In this document: piece by piece, positions 17,002 through 26,132 of the stretch
Layout of the letters: each line of letters opens with the position of its first letter
How positions within the stretch are numbered: the first letter of the stretch is position 1
DNA from: Pseudomonadota bacterium
Lineage (GTDB): Bacteria > Pseudomonadota > Gammaproteobacteria > Xanthomonadales > Xanthomonadaceae
Length of the DNA stretch: 43,284 nucleotides
Direction of reading: 5' to 3'
Assembly (NCBI GenBank): GCA_023388355.1
Contig: JAEWGI010000060.1
Location: 1 to 43,284, forward strand
Made by a program: the position numbers and the translations under genes
Notes under the pieces: model-generated
Seen by the model: only the letters and a program-made list of their open reading frames with translations
What the model was told of the DNA's origin: nothing
Database searches by the model: none

Positions 17002-18665
17002 GGCAACATCGGCAGGTTCAGACCCTGCTCCCTCGCGCACTGTTGCGCAAGCGCATACCCCGCATCCGCATGCCGCATCACGCCGGTGCCGGGATCGTTC
17101 CAGAGCACCCGCGCAATCCGCTTGTCGGCTTCCGGCGAGCCATCGCACACGATCACCACGCCGCTGTGCTGGGAGTAGCCCATGCCGACGCCGCCGCCGT
17201 GGTGCAGGCTGACCCAGGTGGCGCCGCCGGCAACGTTCAACATCGCGTTGAGCAGCGGCCAGTCGCTGACCGCGTCGCTGCCGTCCTGCATGGCTTCGGT
17301 TTCGCGGTTGGGCGAGGCCACGCTGCCGGAATCCAGGTGGTCGCGGCCAATCACGATGGGCGCCTTCAGCTCGCCGTTGCGGACCATTTCGTTGAACGCA
17401 AGCCCGAGCTTGTGCCGCAAGCCAAGGCCGACCCAGCAGATGCGTGCCGGCAGGCCCTGGAAGCTGATGCGCTCGCGCGCCATGTCCAGCCAGTTGTGCA
17501 GGTGGGCATCGTCCGGGATCAGTTCCTTGACCTTGGCATCGGTCCTGTAGATGTCCTCCGGATCGCCGCTCAGCGCCACCCAGCGGAACGGGCCGATGCC
17601 GCGGCAGAACAGCGGCCGCACGTAGGCGGGCACGAAGCCGGGGAAGTCGAACGCGTGGGTGCAGCCCTCGTCCTTGGCCATCTGCCGGATGTTGTTGCCG
17701 TAATCGACGGTGGGAATGCCGGCCGCGTGGAAGGCGAGCATCGCCTCGACGTGCACGCGCATCGACTTCTTCGCCGCATCGCGCACTTTGTCCGGATCCG
17801 CCTGCTGCTCAGCCAGCCACTGCTCGACGGTCCAGCCGATCGGCAGGTAGCCGTGCACCGGGTCGTGCGCGCTGGTCTGGTCGGTCACGCAGGCCGGGCG
17901 CACGCCGCGCCTCACCAGTTCGGGCAGGATCTCGGCGGCGTTGCCGAGCAGGGCGATGGACTTCGCTTCGCCGGCGGCGGTGTATTGCGAGATGCGCGCG
18001 AGCGCGTCGTCGATATCAACCGCTTGCTCGTCCACGTAGCGGGTGCGCAGGCGGAAGTCGATGCTGGCCTGGCGGCATTCGATGTTGAGGCTGCTCATGC
18101 CGGCCAGGCTCGCGGCCAGCGGCTGTGCGCCGCCCATGCCACCCAGCCCGGCGGTCAACAGCCACTTGCCTTTCAGCGAACCACCGTAATGCTGGCGGCC
18201 CATCTCGACGAAGGTCTCGTAGGTGCCCTGCACGATGCCCTGCGAGCCGATGTAGATCCACGAGCCGGCCGTCATCTGCCCGTACATCATCAGGCCCTTC
18301 TTATCCAGCTCGTTGAAGTGCTCCCAGGTGGCCCAGTGCGGCACCAGGTTGGAATTGGCGATCAGCACGCGCGGCGCATCCGCGTGGGTGGGGAACACAC
18401 CGACCGGCTTGCCGGACTGCACCAGCAGGGTTTCGTTGTCGCCCAGCGTCTTCAGGGTCTCGAGGATCCTGTCGTAGCAGTCCCAGTCGCGCGCGGCGCG
18501 GCCAATGCCGCCATACACCACCAGCGCCGTGGGGTCTTCTGCCACTTCCGCATCCAGGTTGTTCTGCAACATCCGGAACGGCGCCTCGGTCAGCCAGCTC
18601 CTGCAGTTGAGCTGGTTGCCACGCGGGGCGCGGATCGAACGGGAGGGGTCGTGGCGACGGGACAT
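16998..18665 (-). CDS. hutU: Urocanate hydratase
   Basis: HutU converts urocanate to imidazolonepropionate, the second step of histidine degradation, with NAD+ as electrophilic cofactor. The 555-residue product has full family length. It shows the NAD-binding GLGGMGG (173-179), the conserved [12 protein letters not shown] (about 351-362), and Cys410 in RICWVGLG, which falls at the same number as the active-site Cys of the Pseudomonas putida enzyme. GCAGGAG lies upstream of ATG 18665 and GATAAT at 18695-18700 is a likely -10. The downstream DsbA-like gene overlaps it by 4 bp. hutH and hutG are absent from the window. Confidence 0.96.
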   Translation of the reverse strand: MSRRHDPSRSIRAPRGNQLNCRSWLTEAPFRMLQNNLDAEVAEDPTALVVYGGIGRAARDWDCYDRILETLKTLGDNETLLVQSGKPVGVFPTHADAPRVLIANSNLVPHWATWEHFNELDKKGLMMYGQMTAGSWIYIGSQGIVQGTYETFVEMGRQHYGGSLKGKWLLTAGLGGMGGAQPLAASLAGMSSLNIECRQASIDFRLRTRYVDEQAVDIDDALARISQYTAAGEAKSIALLGNAAEILPELVRRGVRPACVTDQTSAHDPVHGYLPIGWTVEQWLAEQQADPDKVRDAAKKSMRVHVEAMLAFHAAGIPTVDYGNNIRQMAKDEGCTHAFDFPGFVPAYVRPLFCRGIGPFRWVALSGDPEDIYRTDAKVKELIPDDAHLHNWLDMARERISFQGLPARICWVGLGLRHKLGLAFNEMVRNGELKAPIVIGRDHLDSGSVASPNRETEAMQDGSDAVSDWPLLNAMLNVAGGATWVSLHHGGGVGMGYSQHSGVVIVCDGSPEADKRIARVLWNDPGTGVMRHADAGYALAQQCAREQGLNLPMLP

Positions 18666-18694
18666 CGAGCAAGGCTCCTGCAGGCGAATGCGGG

Positions 18695-18700
18695 ATTATC
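18695..18700 (-). promoter_or_regulatory. hutU: -10-like GATAAT of hutU
   Basis: On the minus strand GATAAT lies about 30 nt before the hutU ATG, leaving a short leader that contains GCAGGAG. The -35 is not clear. Confidence 0.4.
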
Positions 18701-18747
18701 GCACCCGCCTTCGCCCTGATCCGGAGCACGCGGGGATGACGGGAGAC

Positions 18748-18837
18748 CGGGGCGGTAGGCGCTGTCGCGAATGTCCCCCGACAGGCGCCTGCGACGCCTG
18801 TCTCCTCCTTGATTTCGCGACAGCGCCTACCGCCCCG
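18748..18837. repeat. REPIN-like inverted pair of GTAG-headed REP hairpins
   Basis: Two 24-nt arms, 18748-18771 and 18814-18837, are perfect reverse complements. Each contains GTAGGCGCTGTCGCGA read toward the centre. Inside lie a second stem, GACAGGCG/CGCCTGTC (18780-18787 and 18795-18802), and pairings of each arm with the inner stem. The GTAG head followed by an imperfect hairpin is the hallmark of REP elements of the SMAG type in Stenotrophomonas; an inverted pair is a REPIN. No RAYT transposase gene is in the window. It fills most of the 256-bp gap between hutU and the phosphodiesterase gene. Confidence 0.75.
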
Positions 18838-18909
18838 TTCACCTACTCAGGGACTCGGCCGTTCTCGCGCCGCCGCCAAGACCACGAACGACCCGTCATC
18901 CCGCTTCGC

Positions 18910-18915
18910 TATCAT
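18910..18915 (+). promoter_or_regulatory. -10-like TATCAT, 6 nt before ATG
   Basis: TATCAT is followed by CGGCCC and ATG 18922, predicting transcription from the start codon. Confidence 0.45.
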
Positions 18916-18921
18916 CGGCCC

Positions 18922-20166
18922 ATGCCCATCACGCGCCGCATCGCCGCCGTTTTCGCCCTGCTGCTCGCGGTCGCCGGCTGCGCCACCCGCCCCGCCCCGG
19001 GTGGTTCCAACAGCGTGCTGCTGGTTTCGGTCGATGGGCTGCGCCCGACCGACATCACCGCAGCATCCATGCCGGTGCTCAACGCGCTGGGCCAGGCCGG
19101 CGTACGCGCCGAGGGCATGCGCCCGTCCTATCCCACGCTGACCTTCCCCAACCATTACTCGGTCGTCACCGGTCTGCGACCCGACCGCCACGGCATCGTC
19201 CACAACAGCATGCGCGATGCGGGGCTGGGCACGTTCCGCCCGTCCAACCGCGAGGCGGTGGGCAGCACCGGATGGTGGGGCGGCGTGCCGGTGTGGATCA
19301 GCGCCGAGCGCGCCGGACTCCGCACCGCGACCCTGTTCTGGCCGGGCAGCGAGGCCGAGATCGAGGGCGTGCGTCCGCGCGAATGGCGACCTTACGAGGA
19401 GGGCACCAACCCTGCCGCCAACGCCGCCACCGTCGCCGCGTGGCTGGCTGCTCCGGAGCAGGAGCGCCCGCGTTTCGCGACCCTGTACTTCGACCAGGTC
19501 GACGAGGCCAGCCACGCGCATGGTCCGGATTCCGCCGAGGCGCAGGCCGCGCGCGCCAACGTCGATGCCGCGCTCGGGCTGCTGGTGCGACGCCTGCGCG
19601 ACAGCGGGCGGCTTGCGCACACCAACCTGGTAATCGTCTCCGACCACGGCTTCGAGACGGTCCGGCCCGCCCAGCGGCTGTCGACCGACGCGCTGGTCCC
19701 GGCCGACGTCGCCGAGGCCATCAGCGACGGCCAGGTCGTCGGCTTCGCGCCACTTCCCGGCAAGACCGCGGCTGCCGAGCACGCCCTGCTCGGCCGCCAT
19801 GCCACGCATGCCTGCTGGCGCAAGTCGGAATTGCCCGCGCATTGGGACTACGGGTCGCACCCGCGGATCCCGGCCATCGTCTGCCAGATGGCGCCCGGCT
19901 GGGAGGCGCTGTGGCCGAACAAAGCCGCCTGGCTGGCAAAAAACCAGCCCGATCAGGTCCGTGGCGCACATGGCTACGACCCCGACCTGCCGCAGATGCG
20001 CGCCAGCTTCATCGCCAGTGGCCCGGCCTTCCGCACCCGGACCCGCCTGCCGGTCTTCGACAACGTCGATGTCTATCCGCTGCTGATGCACTTGCTGCAG
20101 CTGCCGGCCGAAGCCGGCGACGGCGAGCTGACGCCGCTGCTGCCCGCGCTGCGGGGCCGCCCGTGA
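18922..20166 (+). CDS. Ectonucleotide pyrophosphatase/phosphodiesterase family lipoprotein
   Basis: This is a member of the NPP branch of the alkaline phosphatase superfamily, which hydrolyses phosphodiester or pyrophosphate bonds with two zinc ions. The 414-residue product has a lipobox VAGC (Cys20), placing it at a membrane outside the cytosol. Metal and catalytic motifs are SVDG (Asp38), TLTFPNH with nucleophile Thr74, [19 protein letters not shown], and [12 protein letters not shown]. All ligands look present. Its stop overlaps the GTG start of ogt (GTGA). ATG 18922 is preferred because it begins the signal and follows a -10-like box by 6 nt. Confidence 0.9.
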   Translation: MPITRRIAAVFALLLAVAGCATRPAPGGSNSVLLVSVDGLRPTDITAASMPVLNALGQAGVRAEGMRPSYPTLTFPNHYSVVTGLRPDRHGIVHNSMRDAGLGTFRPSNREAVGSTGWWGGVPVWISAERAGLRTATLFWPGSEAEIEGVRPREWRPYEEGTNPAANAATVAAWLAAPEQERPRFATLYFDQVDEASHAHGPDSAEAQAARANVDAALGLLVRRLRDSGRLAHTNLVIVSDHGFETVRPAQRLSTDALVPADVAEAISDGQVVGFAPLPGKTAAAEHALLGRHATHACWRKSELPAHWDYGSHPRIPAIVCQMAPGWEALWPNKAAWLAKNQPDQVRGAHGYDPDLPQMRASFIASGPAFRTRTRLPVFDNVDVYPLLMHLLQLPAEAGDGELTPLLPALRGRP

Positions 20167-20657
20167 TCTCGTGCCGGCGGATCGACAGCCCGGTCGGGCC
20201 GCTGATGCTGGCGGCGGATGACGCCGGGCTGCGCCACATCGAGTTCCGCGACAATCGCCACCCCGCCAACCGAGGCGACTGGCACGGCGGCGACAACGCC
20301 GTGTTGCAGGCCGCCGAGGCGCAACTGGGCGAGTACTTCGCCGGCCGCCGCCGGCGTTTCGAACTGCCGCTTGCGCCGCAGGGCACCCCGTTCCAGCGGC
20401 AGGTGTGGCAGGCATTGGCCGGCATCCCGTACGGTGCAACGGTCAGTTACGCGCAGCTGGCACGCCAGATCGGCAATCCCGCCGGGCTGCGCGCGGTGGG
20501 CGCGGCCAACGGGCGCAACCCGCTGCCGATCGTGCTGCCCTGCCACCGCGTGATCGGCGCCGACGGCGAGCTCACCGGGTTTGGCGGCGGCCTGCCGGTG
20601 AAGCAGTTCCTGCTCCAGCTGGAGGGCGCATTGCCCGAGCAGTCCGGCCTGTTCTGA
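20163..20657 (+). CDS. ogt: Methylated-DNA--protein-cysteine methyltransferase
   Basis: This is a DNA repair enzyme that removes alkyl groups from O6-alkylguanine by transfer to its own Cys. The 164-residue product has the N-terminal ribonuclease-like domain and a C-terminal domain with [12 protein letters not shown] (helix-turn-helix region), the active site PCHRV with Cys127, and GFGGGLPVK. Length fits Ogt rather than Ada. It begins with GTG overlapping the phosphodiesterase stop, so translation is coupled. It converges on dbpA with a 20-bp gap. Confidence 0.93.
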   Translation: MISCRRIDSPVGPLMLAADDAGLRHIEFRDNRHPANRGDWHGGDNAVLQAAEAQLGEYFAGRRRRFELPLAPQGTPFQRQVWQALAGIPYGATVSYAQLARQIGNPAGLRAVGAANGRNPLPIVLPCHRVIGADGELTGFGGGLPVKQFLLQLEGALPEQSGLF

Positions 20658-20677
20658 CGGCCGCGCCATGCGCCGCC

Positions 20678-22060
20678 CTACAGCCGGTGGATGCGCAGGC
20701 GCCGTCCCTTGATCCTGCCCGCGCGCAGGCGTTCAAGGGCATTGCCCGCCTGGCCACGGGCGATGGCCACGTAGCTGCGGGTGGGATAGACGTCGATCCT
20801 GCCGATCGCCTCCTTGGCCAGTCCGGCCTCGCCGGTCAGCGCGCCGACGATGTCGCCGGGGCGCAGCTTGTCGGTGCGGCCGGCATCGATGCGCAGGGTG
20901 GCCATCGCGGCCTGGGGCACGCCACGCGGCTTTCCTTCCAGCGGGGCGATGCGTTCGAACCGCAACGGCGCGCCCTGGCGCTCCTCGATCAGCGCAACGC
21001 GCCCGCGCTCCCGCTCCGCGACCAGGCTCAGCGCAAGCCCGTCGCGGCCCGCGCGGCCGGTGCGGCCGATGCGGTGCAGGAAGGTGTCGGCATCGGTGGG
21101 CAGTTCGTAATTCACCACCGCGCCGATGTCGTCGATGTCCAGGCCGCGCGCGGCCACGTCGCTGGCCACCAGCACGTTGCAGCTGCGGTTGGCGAAGCGC
21201 ACCAGCACTTCCTCGCGGTCGCGCTGCTCCATGTCGCCGTGCAGCGCCAGCGCGGTGAAGCCGTAGTGCGCCAGCGATCCCACCACTTCCTCGGTGTCCT
21301 TGCGCATGTTGCAGAAGACCACGGTGGATTCCGGGTTGAACTGCAGCAGCAGCGCGGCCAGTTGCTGCACCCGCCGGGCCGGGTCGGCCTCGAAGAACCG
21401 GGTCTCGATGGTGGACGGTTGCACGCCCGTGCCCACGCTCACCTCCAGCGGGTCGCGCAGCATCATGCTGGCCAGCGCGCGGATCGCGTCGGGGAAGGTG
21501 GCCGAGAACAGCAGCGTCTGCCGCTCCCTGGGCGTGCGCCTGACCAAGGCGCGCAGCGGTTCCTCGAAGCCCATGTCGAGCATGCGGTCGGCTTCGTCCA
21601 GCACCAGCACGCCCACGCCGCGCAGGTCCAGCGCATCCTTCTGCACCAGCTCCAGCACGCGCCCGGGCGTGCCCACGACGACGTGCGGCGCATGCACCAG
21701 CGACGCCAGCTGCGGTGCGAGGGAGATCCCGCCGCACAGCACCGACAGCTTGAGGTTGGCGATGCCGGTGGCCAGCTTGCGCAACTGCTTGCCCACCTGG
21801 TCGGCGAGTTCGCGCGTGGGGCACAGCACCAGCGCCTGCGTGCGCCCCGCATTGGCATCGATCGCCTGCAGCAGGCCGAGGCCGAACGCCGCGGTCTTGC
21901 CGCTACCGGTCGGCGCCTGAGCGATCAGGTCGCGGCCATCGAGGATGGCCGGCAGCGCCTGCGCCTGGATCGGAGTGAGGTCTGTGTAGGCGAGCGCGTC
22001 GAGGCCGGCGCGCAGGGCGGGCGCAAGCGCGAGCTCGGCGAAGGTGGCGGGCGTGGTCAT
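20678..22060 (-). CDS. dbpA: ATP-dependent RNA helicase DbpA
   Basis: DbpA is a DEAD-box helicase that assists late assembly of the 50S subunit by acting near hairpin 92 of 23S rRNA. The 460-residue protein has every helicase motif: TPIQAQ, APTGSGKT, PTRELA, TPGR, DEAD, SAT, and in the second domain ARGLDI and HRIGRTGRAG. The C-terminal 75 residues (GDIVGALTGEAGL...IKGRRLRIHRL) form the DbpA-specific RNA-binding domain, which distinguishes it from RhlE or SrmB. ATG 22060 is used; GACAAT lies 5 nt upstream. hutF ends 13 bp before it. Confidence 0.94.
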   Translation of the reverse strand: MTTPATFAELALAPALRAGLDALAYTDLTPIQAQALPAILDGRDLIAQAPTGSGKTAAFGLGLLQAIDANAGRTQALVLCPTRELADQVGKQLRKLATGIANLKLSVLCGGISLAPQLASLVHAPHVVVGTPGRVLELVQKDALDLRGVGVLVLDEADRMLDMGFEEPLRALVRRTPRERQTLLFSATFPDAIRALASMMLRDPLEVSVGTGVQPSTIETRFFEADPARRVQQLAALLLQFNPESTVVFCNMRKDTEEVVGSLAHYGFTALALHGDMEQRDREEVLVRFANRSCNVLVASDVAARGLDIDDIGAVVNYELPTDADTFLHRIGRTGRAGRDGLALSLVAERERGRVALIEERQGAPLRFERIAPLEGKPRGVPQAAMATLRIDAGRTDKLRPGDIVGALTGEAGLAKEAIGRIDVYPTRSYVAIARGQAGNALERLRAGRIKGRRLRIHRL

Positions 22061-22065
22061 CGCCC

Positions 22066-22071
22066 ATTGTC
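22066..22071 (-). promoter_or_regulatory. dbpA: -10-like GACAAT, 5 nt before dbpA ATG
   Basis: On the minus strand GACAAT is followed by 5 nt and then the dbpA ATG at 22060. It may give a leaderless transcript, but dbpA could also be read through from hutF. Confidence 0.35.
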
Positions 22072-22073
22072 GC

Positions 22074-23297
22074 CTACAGCAGCCGGCCGACGGCCTCGCG
22101 GTATCGGGAGGCGATCTCGTCGCGCTCGCGGTGGCGCCCGTCTTCGACCACGCGCACGCCGGCCACCTCGACATCGCGGACGATGCTCGTGTTGCCGCTG
22201 AAGATCCAGCGGTCGAGCAGGTCTGCTTCGCTAGCGCCAGCAAGGACCGGGGCATTCGCATCGAGCACGATGCGGTCGGCCACCTGGAAGCCGGTGCTGG
22301 AGGCCGCGCTGGCCTGGGTTGCCGCGAACAGGGTGGCGCCGACGCTCGGCGACTGCAGCGTGCTGGCGATGTTGCGACGACGGGTTGCCAGGCGCTGCCC
22401 GTACTCCAGCCAGCGCAGTTCCTCCACCGGGCTGACCGAGATGTGCGAATCCGAGCCCACGCCCCAGGCGCCGCCCGCATCCATGTAATCGCGCAGCGGG
22501 AACAGGCCGTCACCGAGGTTGGCTTCTGTGGTGGTGCAGATGGCGACCGTGGCGCCACTGCGGGCAATGCCGCGGACTTCGGCCGCGTCCAGGTGGGTGG
22601 CATGGACCAGGGTCCAGCGGGCATCGACTGGCGCGTGTTCAAGCAGCCACTGCACCGGGCGCGCACCGCGCACGGCCACGCACTCCTCCACTTCGGCCAA
22701 CTGCTCGGCGATGTGGACGTGGATGCGGCTGTCCGCCGACAGCGCCGCCAGGACGTCGCGCATGGCCCGCTCGGGCACCGCGCGCAAGCTGTGCAGGGCG
22801 CAGCCGATGCGCAGGGTGTCGTCCTGCTGCGGGCGCAATGTTTCCAGCAGGCGCAGGTAGGCGTCGACGTCGTGGCCAAAGCGGCGCTGGCGCGAGGACA
22901 ATGGCCGCCCGTCGAAACCGCCACTCATGTACAGGACCGGCAACAGGGTCAGGCGGATGCCGGTTGCGCGCGCGGCGGCGATCAGGGCATTGCTCATCGC
23001 GGTGGCTGGCGCGTACGGCCGGCCATCGGGCGCGTGGTGGAGGTAATGGAATTCGCAGACGCTGGTGTAACCGGCCTCCAGCATCTCGACGTAGAGCTGG
23101 CTGGCTACCGCATGCAGCAGCTCCGGGGTGAAGCGCGCGGCCATTGCGTACATGGTCTCGCGCCAGGTCCAGAACGAGTCGTTGGGGTCGCTATGGCGCT
23201 CCGCCACGCCGGCCATCGCCCGCTGGAACGCATGCGAATGCAGGTTGGCGATGCCGGGCAGGGCCCAGCCACGCGGGTGCGGGGTGACGATCGACAT
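22074..23297 (-). CDS. hutF: Formimidoylglutamate deiminase (N-terminally short)
   Basis: HutF hydrolyses N-formimidoyl-glutamate to N-formyl-glutamate and ammonia in the five-step histidine route. It is an amidohydrolase with a metal in a TIM barrel. The 407-residue product shows [13 protein letters not shown] near residue 19, [20 protein letters not shown] and GSDSH, so the metal site is intact. Compared with my memory of Pseudomonas HutF (about 450 residues) it lacks about 35 N-terminal residues that belong to the beta-sandwich. No extension is possible: an in-frame TAG lies 27 nt upstream. ATG 23297 follows TACAAT by 6 nt. It is divergent from hutI. Confidence 0.9.
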   Translation of the reverse strand: MSIVTPHPRGWALPGIANLHSHAFQRAMAGVAERHSDPNDSFWTWRETMYAMAARFTPELLHAVASQLYVEMLEAGYTSVCEFHYLHHAPDGRPYAPATAMSNALIAAARATGIRLTLLPVLYMSGGFDGRPLSSRQRRFGHDVDAYLRLLETLRPQQDDTLRIGCALHSLRAVPERAMRDVLAALSADSRIHVHIAEQLAEVEECVAVRGARPVQWLLEHAPVDARWTLVHATHLDAAEVRGIARSGATVAICTTTEANLGDGLFPLRDYMDAGGAWGVGSDSHISVSPVEELRWLEYGQRLATRRRNIASTLQSPSVGATLFAATQASAASSTGFQVADRIVLDANAPVLAGASEADLLDRWIFSGNTSIVRDVEVAGVRVVEDGRHRERDEIASRYREAVGRLL

Positions 23298-23301
23298 GGC
23301 G

Positions 23302-23330
23302 GGATTGTATGCGCCCGCTGGCTACAATCC
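23302..23330. promoter_or_regulatory. Divergent hutF/hutI promoter with inverted TACAAT boxes
   Basis: The 37-bp gap holds GGATTGTA (23302-23309) and TACAATCC (23323-23330), an 8-nt inverted repeat with 13 nt between. Each half includes a TACAAT box reading outward, and each is 6 nt from its own ATG (hutF 23297, hutI 23335). The two promoters must therefore overlap, and the palindrome could also be bound by a regulator. Confidence 0.55.
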
Positions 23331-23334
23331 GGGG

Positions 23335-24558
23335 ATGAATCCGCCTGCGAACTGGGATGGCCTGCTGCTGGGCCCCGCGATTGCGACGCTCGACGCGGGC
23401 GAAGGATACGGCCTGATCGAGGATGGCGCGCTGGGCTGGAAGGACGGCGTGCTGACCTACGTGGGCACGCGCGACGGGTTACCGGCCGACCCGGCGTCGC
23501 TGGCCGACGAAGTGATCGAGGCCGAAGGCCTGGTAACCCCGGGGCTGGTGGATTGCCACACCCACGCCGTGTTCGCGGGCGACCGCGCCGGCGAATTCGA
23601 ACTGCGCCTGCAGGGCGCCAGTTACGAGGAGATCGCCCGCAGCGGCGGCGGCATCCTCTCGAGCGTGCGCGCGGTGCGCGAGGCGAGCGAGGAGGAGCTG
23701 CTCGACCAGTCCGCTGCGCGCGTCGCTTCACTGGTGCGCGATGGCGTGACCACGCTGGAGGTCAAGTCCGGCTACGGGCTGGACTTGGACAACGAACGGA
23801 AGATGCTGCGCGTCGCCCGCCAGCTGGGCGACCGCTTCGGCATCACCGTGCGCACCACCTACCTTGCCGCGCACGCGCTGCCGCCGGAGTTCGCAGGGGA
23901 TGCGGACGGCTACATTGACGCGGCGATCGACTGGCTGCCGCGCCTGCATGCCGAGGGGCTGGTGGATGCGGTGGATGCGTTCTGCGAAGGCATCGGCTTT
24001 TCGCCGGCGCAGACGCGGCGCATGTTCGAGGCCGCGCACGCGCTGGGCTTGCCGGTGAAGCTGCACGCCGACCAGCTCAGCGACCTCGAGGGCGCCGCGC
24101 TGGCGGCGGAGTTCGGCGGGCTGTCGGCCGACCACATCGAGTACACCAGCGAGGCCGGGGTGCGGGCGATGCGCGCCGCCGGGACCGTGGCGGTGCTGTT
24201 GCCCGGCGCCTTCCACGTGCTGCGCGAAACCCGGCTGCCGCCGCTGGAGCTGCTGCGCCGGCATGGCGTGCCGATGGCGGTGGCCAGCGACTGCAATCCG
24301 GGCACCTCGCCATTGCTGTCGCTGCGCCAGGCGATGCAGCTGGCCTGCACCCACTTCCGCCTCACCCCCGAGGAAGCCTTGCGCGGGGCCACTACGCACG
24401 CCGCGCGCGCGCTGGGCCTGGCGGATCGCGGCGTGCTGCGCCCGGGCCTGCGCGCGGACCTGGCCCTCTGGAACCTCGAACGTCCCGCCGGCCTGTGCTA
24501 TTGGCTGGGCGGACACCTCCTGCAAGCCTCGTATGCCGGCGGCCGCCGGATCGCCTGA
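23335..24558 (+). CDS. hutI: Imidazolonepropionase
   Basis: HutI opens the ring of 4-imidazolone-5-propionate to N-formimidoyl-glutamate, the third step of histidine degradation and the substrate supply for HutF. The 407-residue cytosolic amidohydrolase shows [13 protein letters not shown] (metal His pair, about 78-90), [23 protein letters not shown] and ASDCNPG, all family signatures. ATG 23335 lies 6 nt after TACAAT with no Shine-Dalgarno site. The M19 dipeptidase gene follows after 15 bp and is probably co-transcribed. Confidence 0.96.
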   Translation: MNPPANWDGLLLGPAIATLDAGEGYGLIEDGALGWKDGVLTYVGTRDGLPADPASLADEVIEAEGLVTPGLVDCHTHAVFAGDRAGEFELRLQGASYEEIARSGGGILSSVRAVREASEEELLDQSAARVASLVRDGVTTLEVKSGYGLDLDNERKMLRVARQLGDRFGITVRTTYLAAHALPPEFAGDADGYIDAAIDWLPRLHAEGLVDAVDAFCEGIGFSPAQTRRMFEAAHALGLPVKLHADQLSDLEGAALAAEFGGLSADHIEYTSEAGVRAMRAAGTVAVLLPGAFHVLRETRLPPLELLRRHGVPMAVASDCNPGTSPLLSLRQAMQLACTHFRLTPEEALRGATTHAARALGLADRGVLRPGLRADLALWNLERPAGLCYWLGGHLLQASYAGGRRIA

Positions 24559-24573
24559 CCCCTGGAGCCCTGC

Positions 24574-25779
24574 ATGCGCCTGTTCCGCCTTGCCCCGTTG
24601 TTCGCCGCCCTCGCCCTGGGCGCGCTGCCCCTGCACGCGCAGGAGCCCGCCGCGCGCAAGCTCGCGCAGGACGCGCTGATCGTCGATACCCACATCGACG
24701 CGCCGGGCATGCTCACCGAGGGATGGCGCGACCTGGCCATCGGGACCGACCGCGAGTTCGACTATCCCAAGGCACGCGCGGGCGGGCTCGATATCGCCTT
24801 CATGTCGGTCTACACCTCACCCACCGAGGACGCCGCAGGCACCGCCTGGGACATGGCCAACCGGCAGATCGATTCGGTGCTGGCGCTGGCCGCGCGCGCG
24901 CCGGACAAGTTCGCGGTGCTGACCTCGCCGGGCGATGCCGCGGAACTGCTGGCCGGCAACCGCATCCTGCTGCCGATGGGCTTGGAGAATGCCGCGCCGC
25001 TGGGCGACAAACTCGCCAACGTGGCGTTCTTCTTCGACCGCGGCATCCGCTACATCACCCTCGCCCACAGCGCGTCGAACCGCGTCTCCGATTCCAGCTA
25101 CAGCGACGAGCGTCCGTGGGGCGGCCTTAGCCCGTTCGGGCGCGAAGTGGTGGCGGAGATGAACCGCCTCGGGATGATGGTCGACGTCTCGCACCTGTCC
25201 GACGCCGCTGCCGCGCAGGCCATCGCGCTGAGCACGGTGCCGGTGATCGCCAGCCATTCCGCCTTCCGCCACTTCACCCCCGGCTTCGAGCGCAACATCA
25301 GCGACGAACTGGCGCTGGCCCTCGCTGTGCGCGGCGGCGTGGTGCAGATCCCGTTCGGCACTGCGTTCGTCAACTCACAGGCGGCCGCCAACCTGCAGGC
25401 CAAGTTCGCCGGCCGCGCGGCATTGCATGCGCGCAACGAGAAGGCCAAGGCCGAAGGGCGTCCACTCGAGGACGTGGCGGCGTGGACTGCGGCGTGGGAA
25501 AAGGCGCACCCGCCGCCGGAGACCCCGATCGCGGCGGTGCTCGACCAGATCGACCATGGGGTCCGGTTGCTGGGCATCGACCACGTCGGCATCGGCTCCG
25601 ATTTCGATGGGGTCAGCGGCGAGCTGCCGGCCGACCTGCGCACGGTCGCCGATTTCCCGAAGCTGGTGGCCGGCCTGCAACAGCGCGGCTACGCGGATGC
25701 CGACATCCGCAAGATCCTCGGCGGTAACTTGATGCGCGTGTGGGCCGCAGTCGAGGCCGGGGCAAGCCGCAAGGGCTGA
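24574..25779 (+). CDS. M19 family membrane dipeptidase
   Basis: This is a zinc dipeptidase of the renal dipeptidase (M19) family, 401 residues. A signal peptide ends near LPLHAQ (residue 23), placing it in the periplasm. Metal-site motifs are DTHID (about 38-42), MGLENAA with the bridging Glu, VDVSHLSD, ASHSAFRHF and GIGSDFDGV. All ligands appear present. GGAG precedes ATG 24574. It follows hutI by 15 bp, suggesting dipeptide cleavage is expressed together with histidine use, for instance to release amino acids from peptides; this link is inferred. Confidence 0.92.
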   Translation: MRLFRLAPLFAALALGALPLHAQEPAARKLAQDALIVDTHIDAPGMLTEGWRDLAIGTDREFDYPKARAGGLDIAFMSVYTSPTEDAAGTAWDMANRQIDSVLALAARAPDKFAVLTSPGDAAELLAGNRILLPMGLENAAPLGDKLANVAFFFDRGIRYITLAHSASNRVSDSSYSDERPWGGLSPFGREVVAEMNRLGMMVDVSHLSDAAAAQAIALSTVPVIASHSAFRHFTPGFERNISDELALALAVRGGVVQIPFGTAFVNSQAAANLQAKFAGRAALHARNEKAKAEGRPLEDVAAWTAAWEKAHPPPETPIAAVLDQIDHGVRLLGIDHVGIGSDFDGVSGELPADLRTVADFPKLVAGLQQRGYADADIRKILGGNLMRVWAAVEAGASRKG

Positions 25780-25799
25780 CCGCGGGGCGCCGAAACGCA

Positions 25800-25823
25800 A
25801 GGACCCCGCCGGGGCGGGGTCCT
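25800..25823. terminator. Hairpin between convergent genes
   Basis: AGGACCCCG and CGGGGTCCT form a perfect 9-bp stem with a CCGGGG loop between the dipeptidase stop and the bTHX stop. No T-run follows on either strand, so it is a terminator-like hairpin rather than a typical intrinsic terminator. Confidence 0.5.
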
Positions 25824-25845
25824 GCGGTGCCGCGCTAGGGCCGGA

Positions 25846-26025
25846 TCAGGCCTTGGCGACGGTCTTCTTGGCAACGGCCTTCTTTGCAGCCGTCTTGGTC
25901 GCGGTCTTCTTCGCCACCGGGGCGGCGGCGGTGCCGGTCGCCTTGTCCACGGCCTTGGAACGGGCGTTGCCGTAGCTGGAGTTGTAGCGCTTGCCCTTGG
26001 CCGTCTTGCGGTCGCCCTTGCCCAT
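25846..26025 (-). CDS. 30S ribosomal protein bTHX family
   Basis: This is a small basic protein of 59 residues, not easily found by length filters. It begins MGKGDRKTAKGKRYNSSYG, the signature of the bTHX (THX) ribosomal proteins, which sit in the head of the 30S subunit. After residue 24 it continues with an Ala/Lys/Thr-rich tail (AAPVAKK, TKTAAKK, AVAKKTVAKA) that resembles histone H1-like repeats. AGGAG lies 9 nt upstream of ATG 26025, and TAGAAT about 66 nt upstream is a likely -10. It is flanked by a hairpin at 25800-25823. Confidence 0.85.
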   Translation of the reverse strand: MGKGDRKTAKGKRYNSSYGNARSKAVDKATGTAAAPVAKKTATKTAAKKAVAKKTVAKA

Positions 26026-26132
26026 CTGTGTTGCTCCTGGATCGAATCGTGTGTGTGGTCGCGCAGCGCGGAGGCGCCGGGCGCGGGGGCGCGAATTCTA
26101 GCACGCCAGGCGCGTGAACCCGGCGCGGCCCC

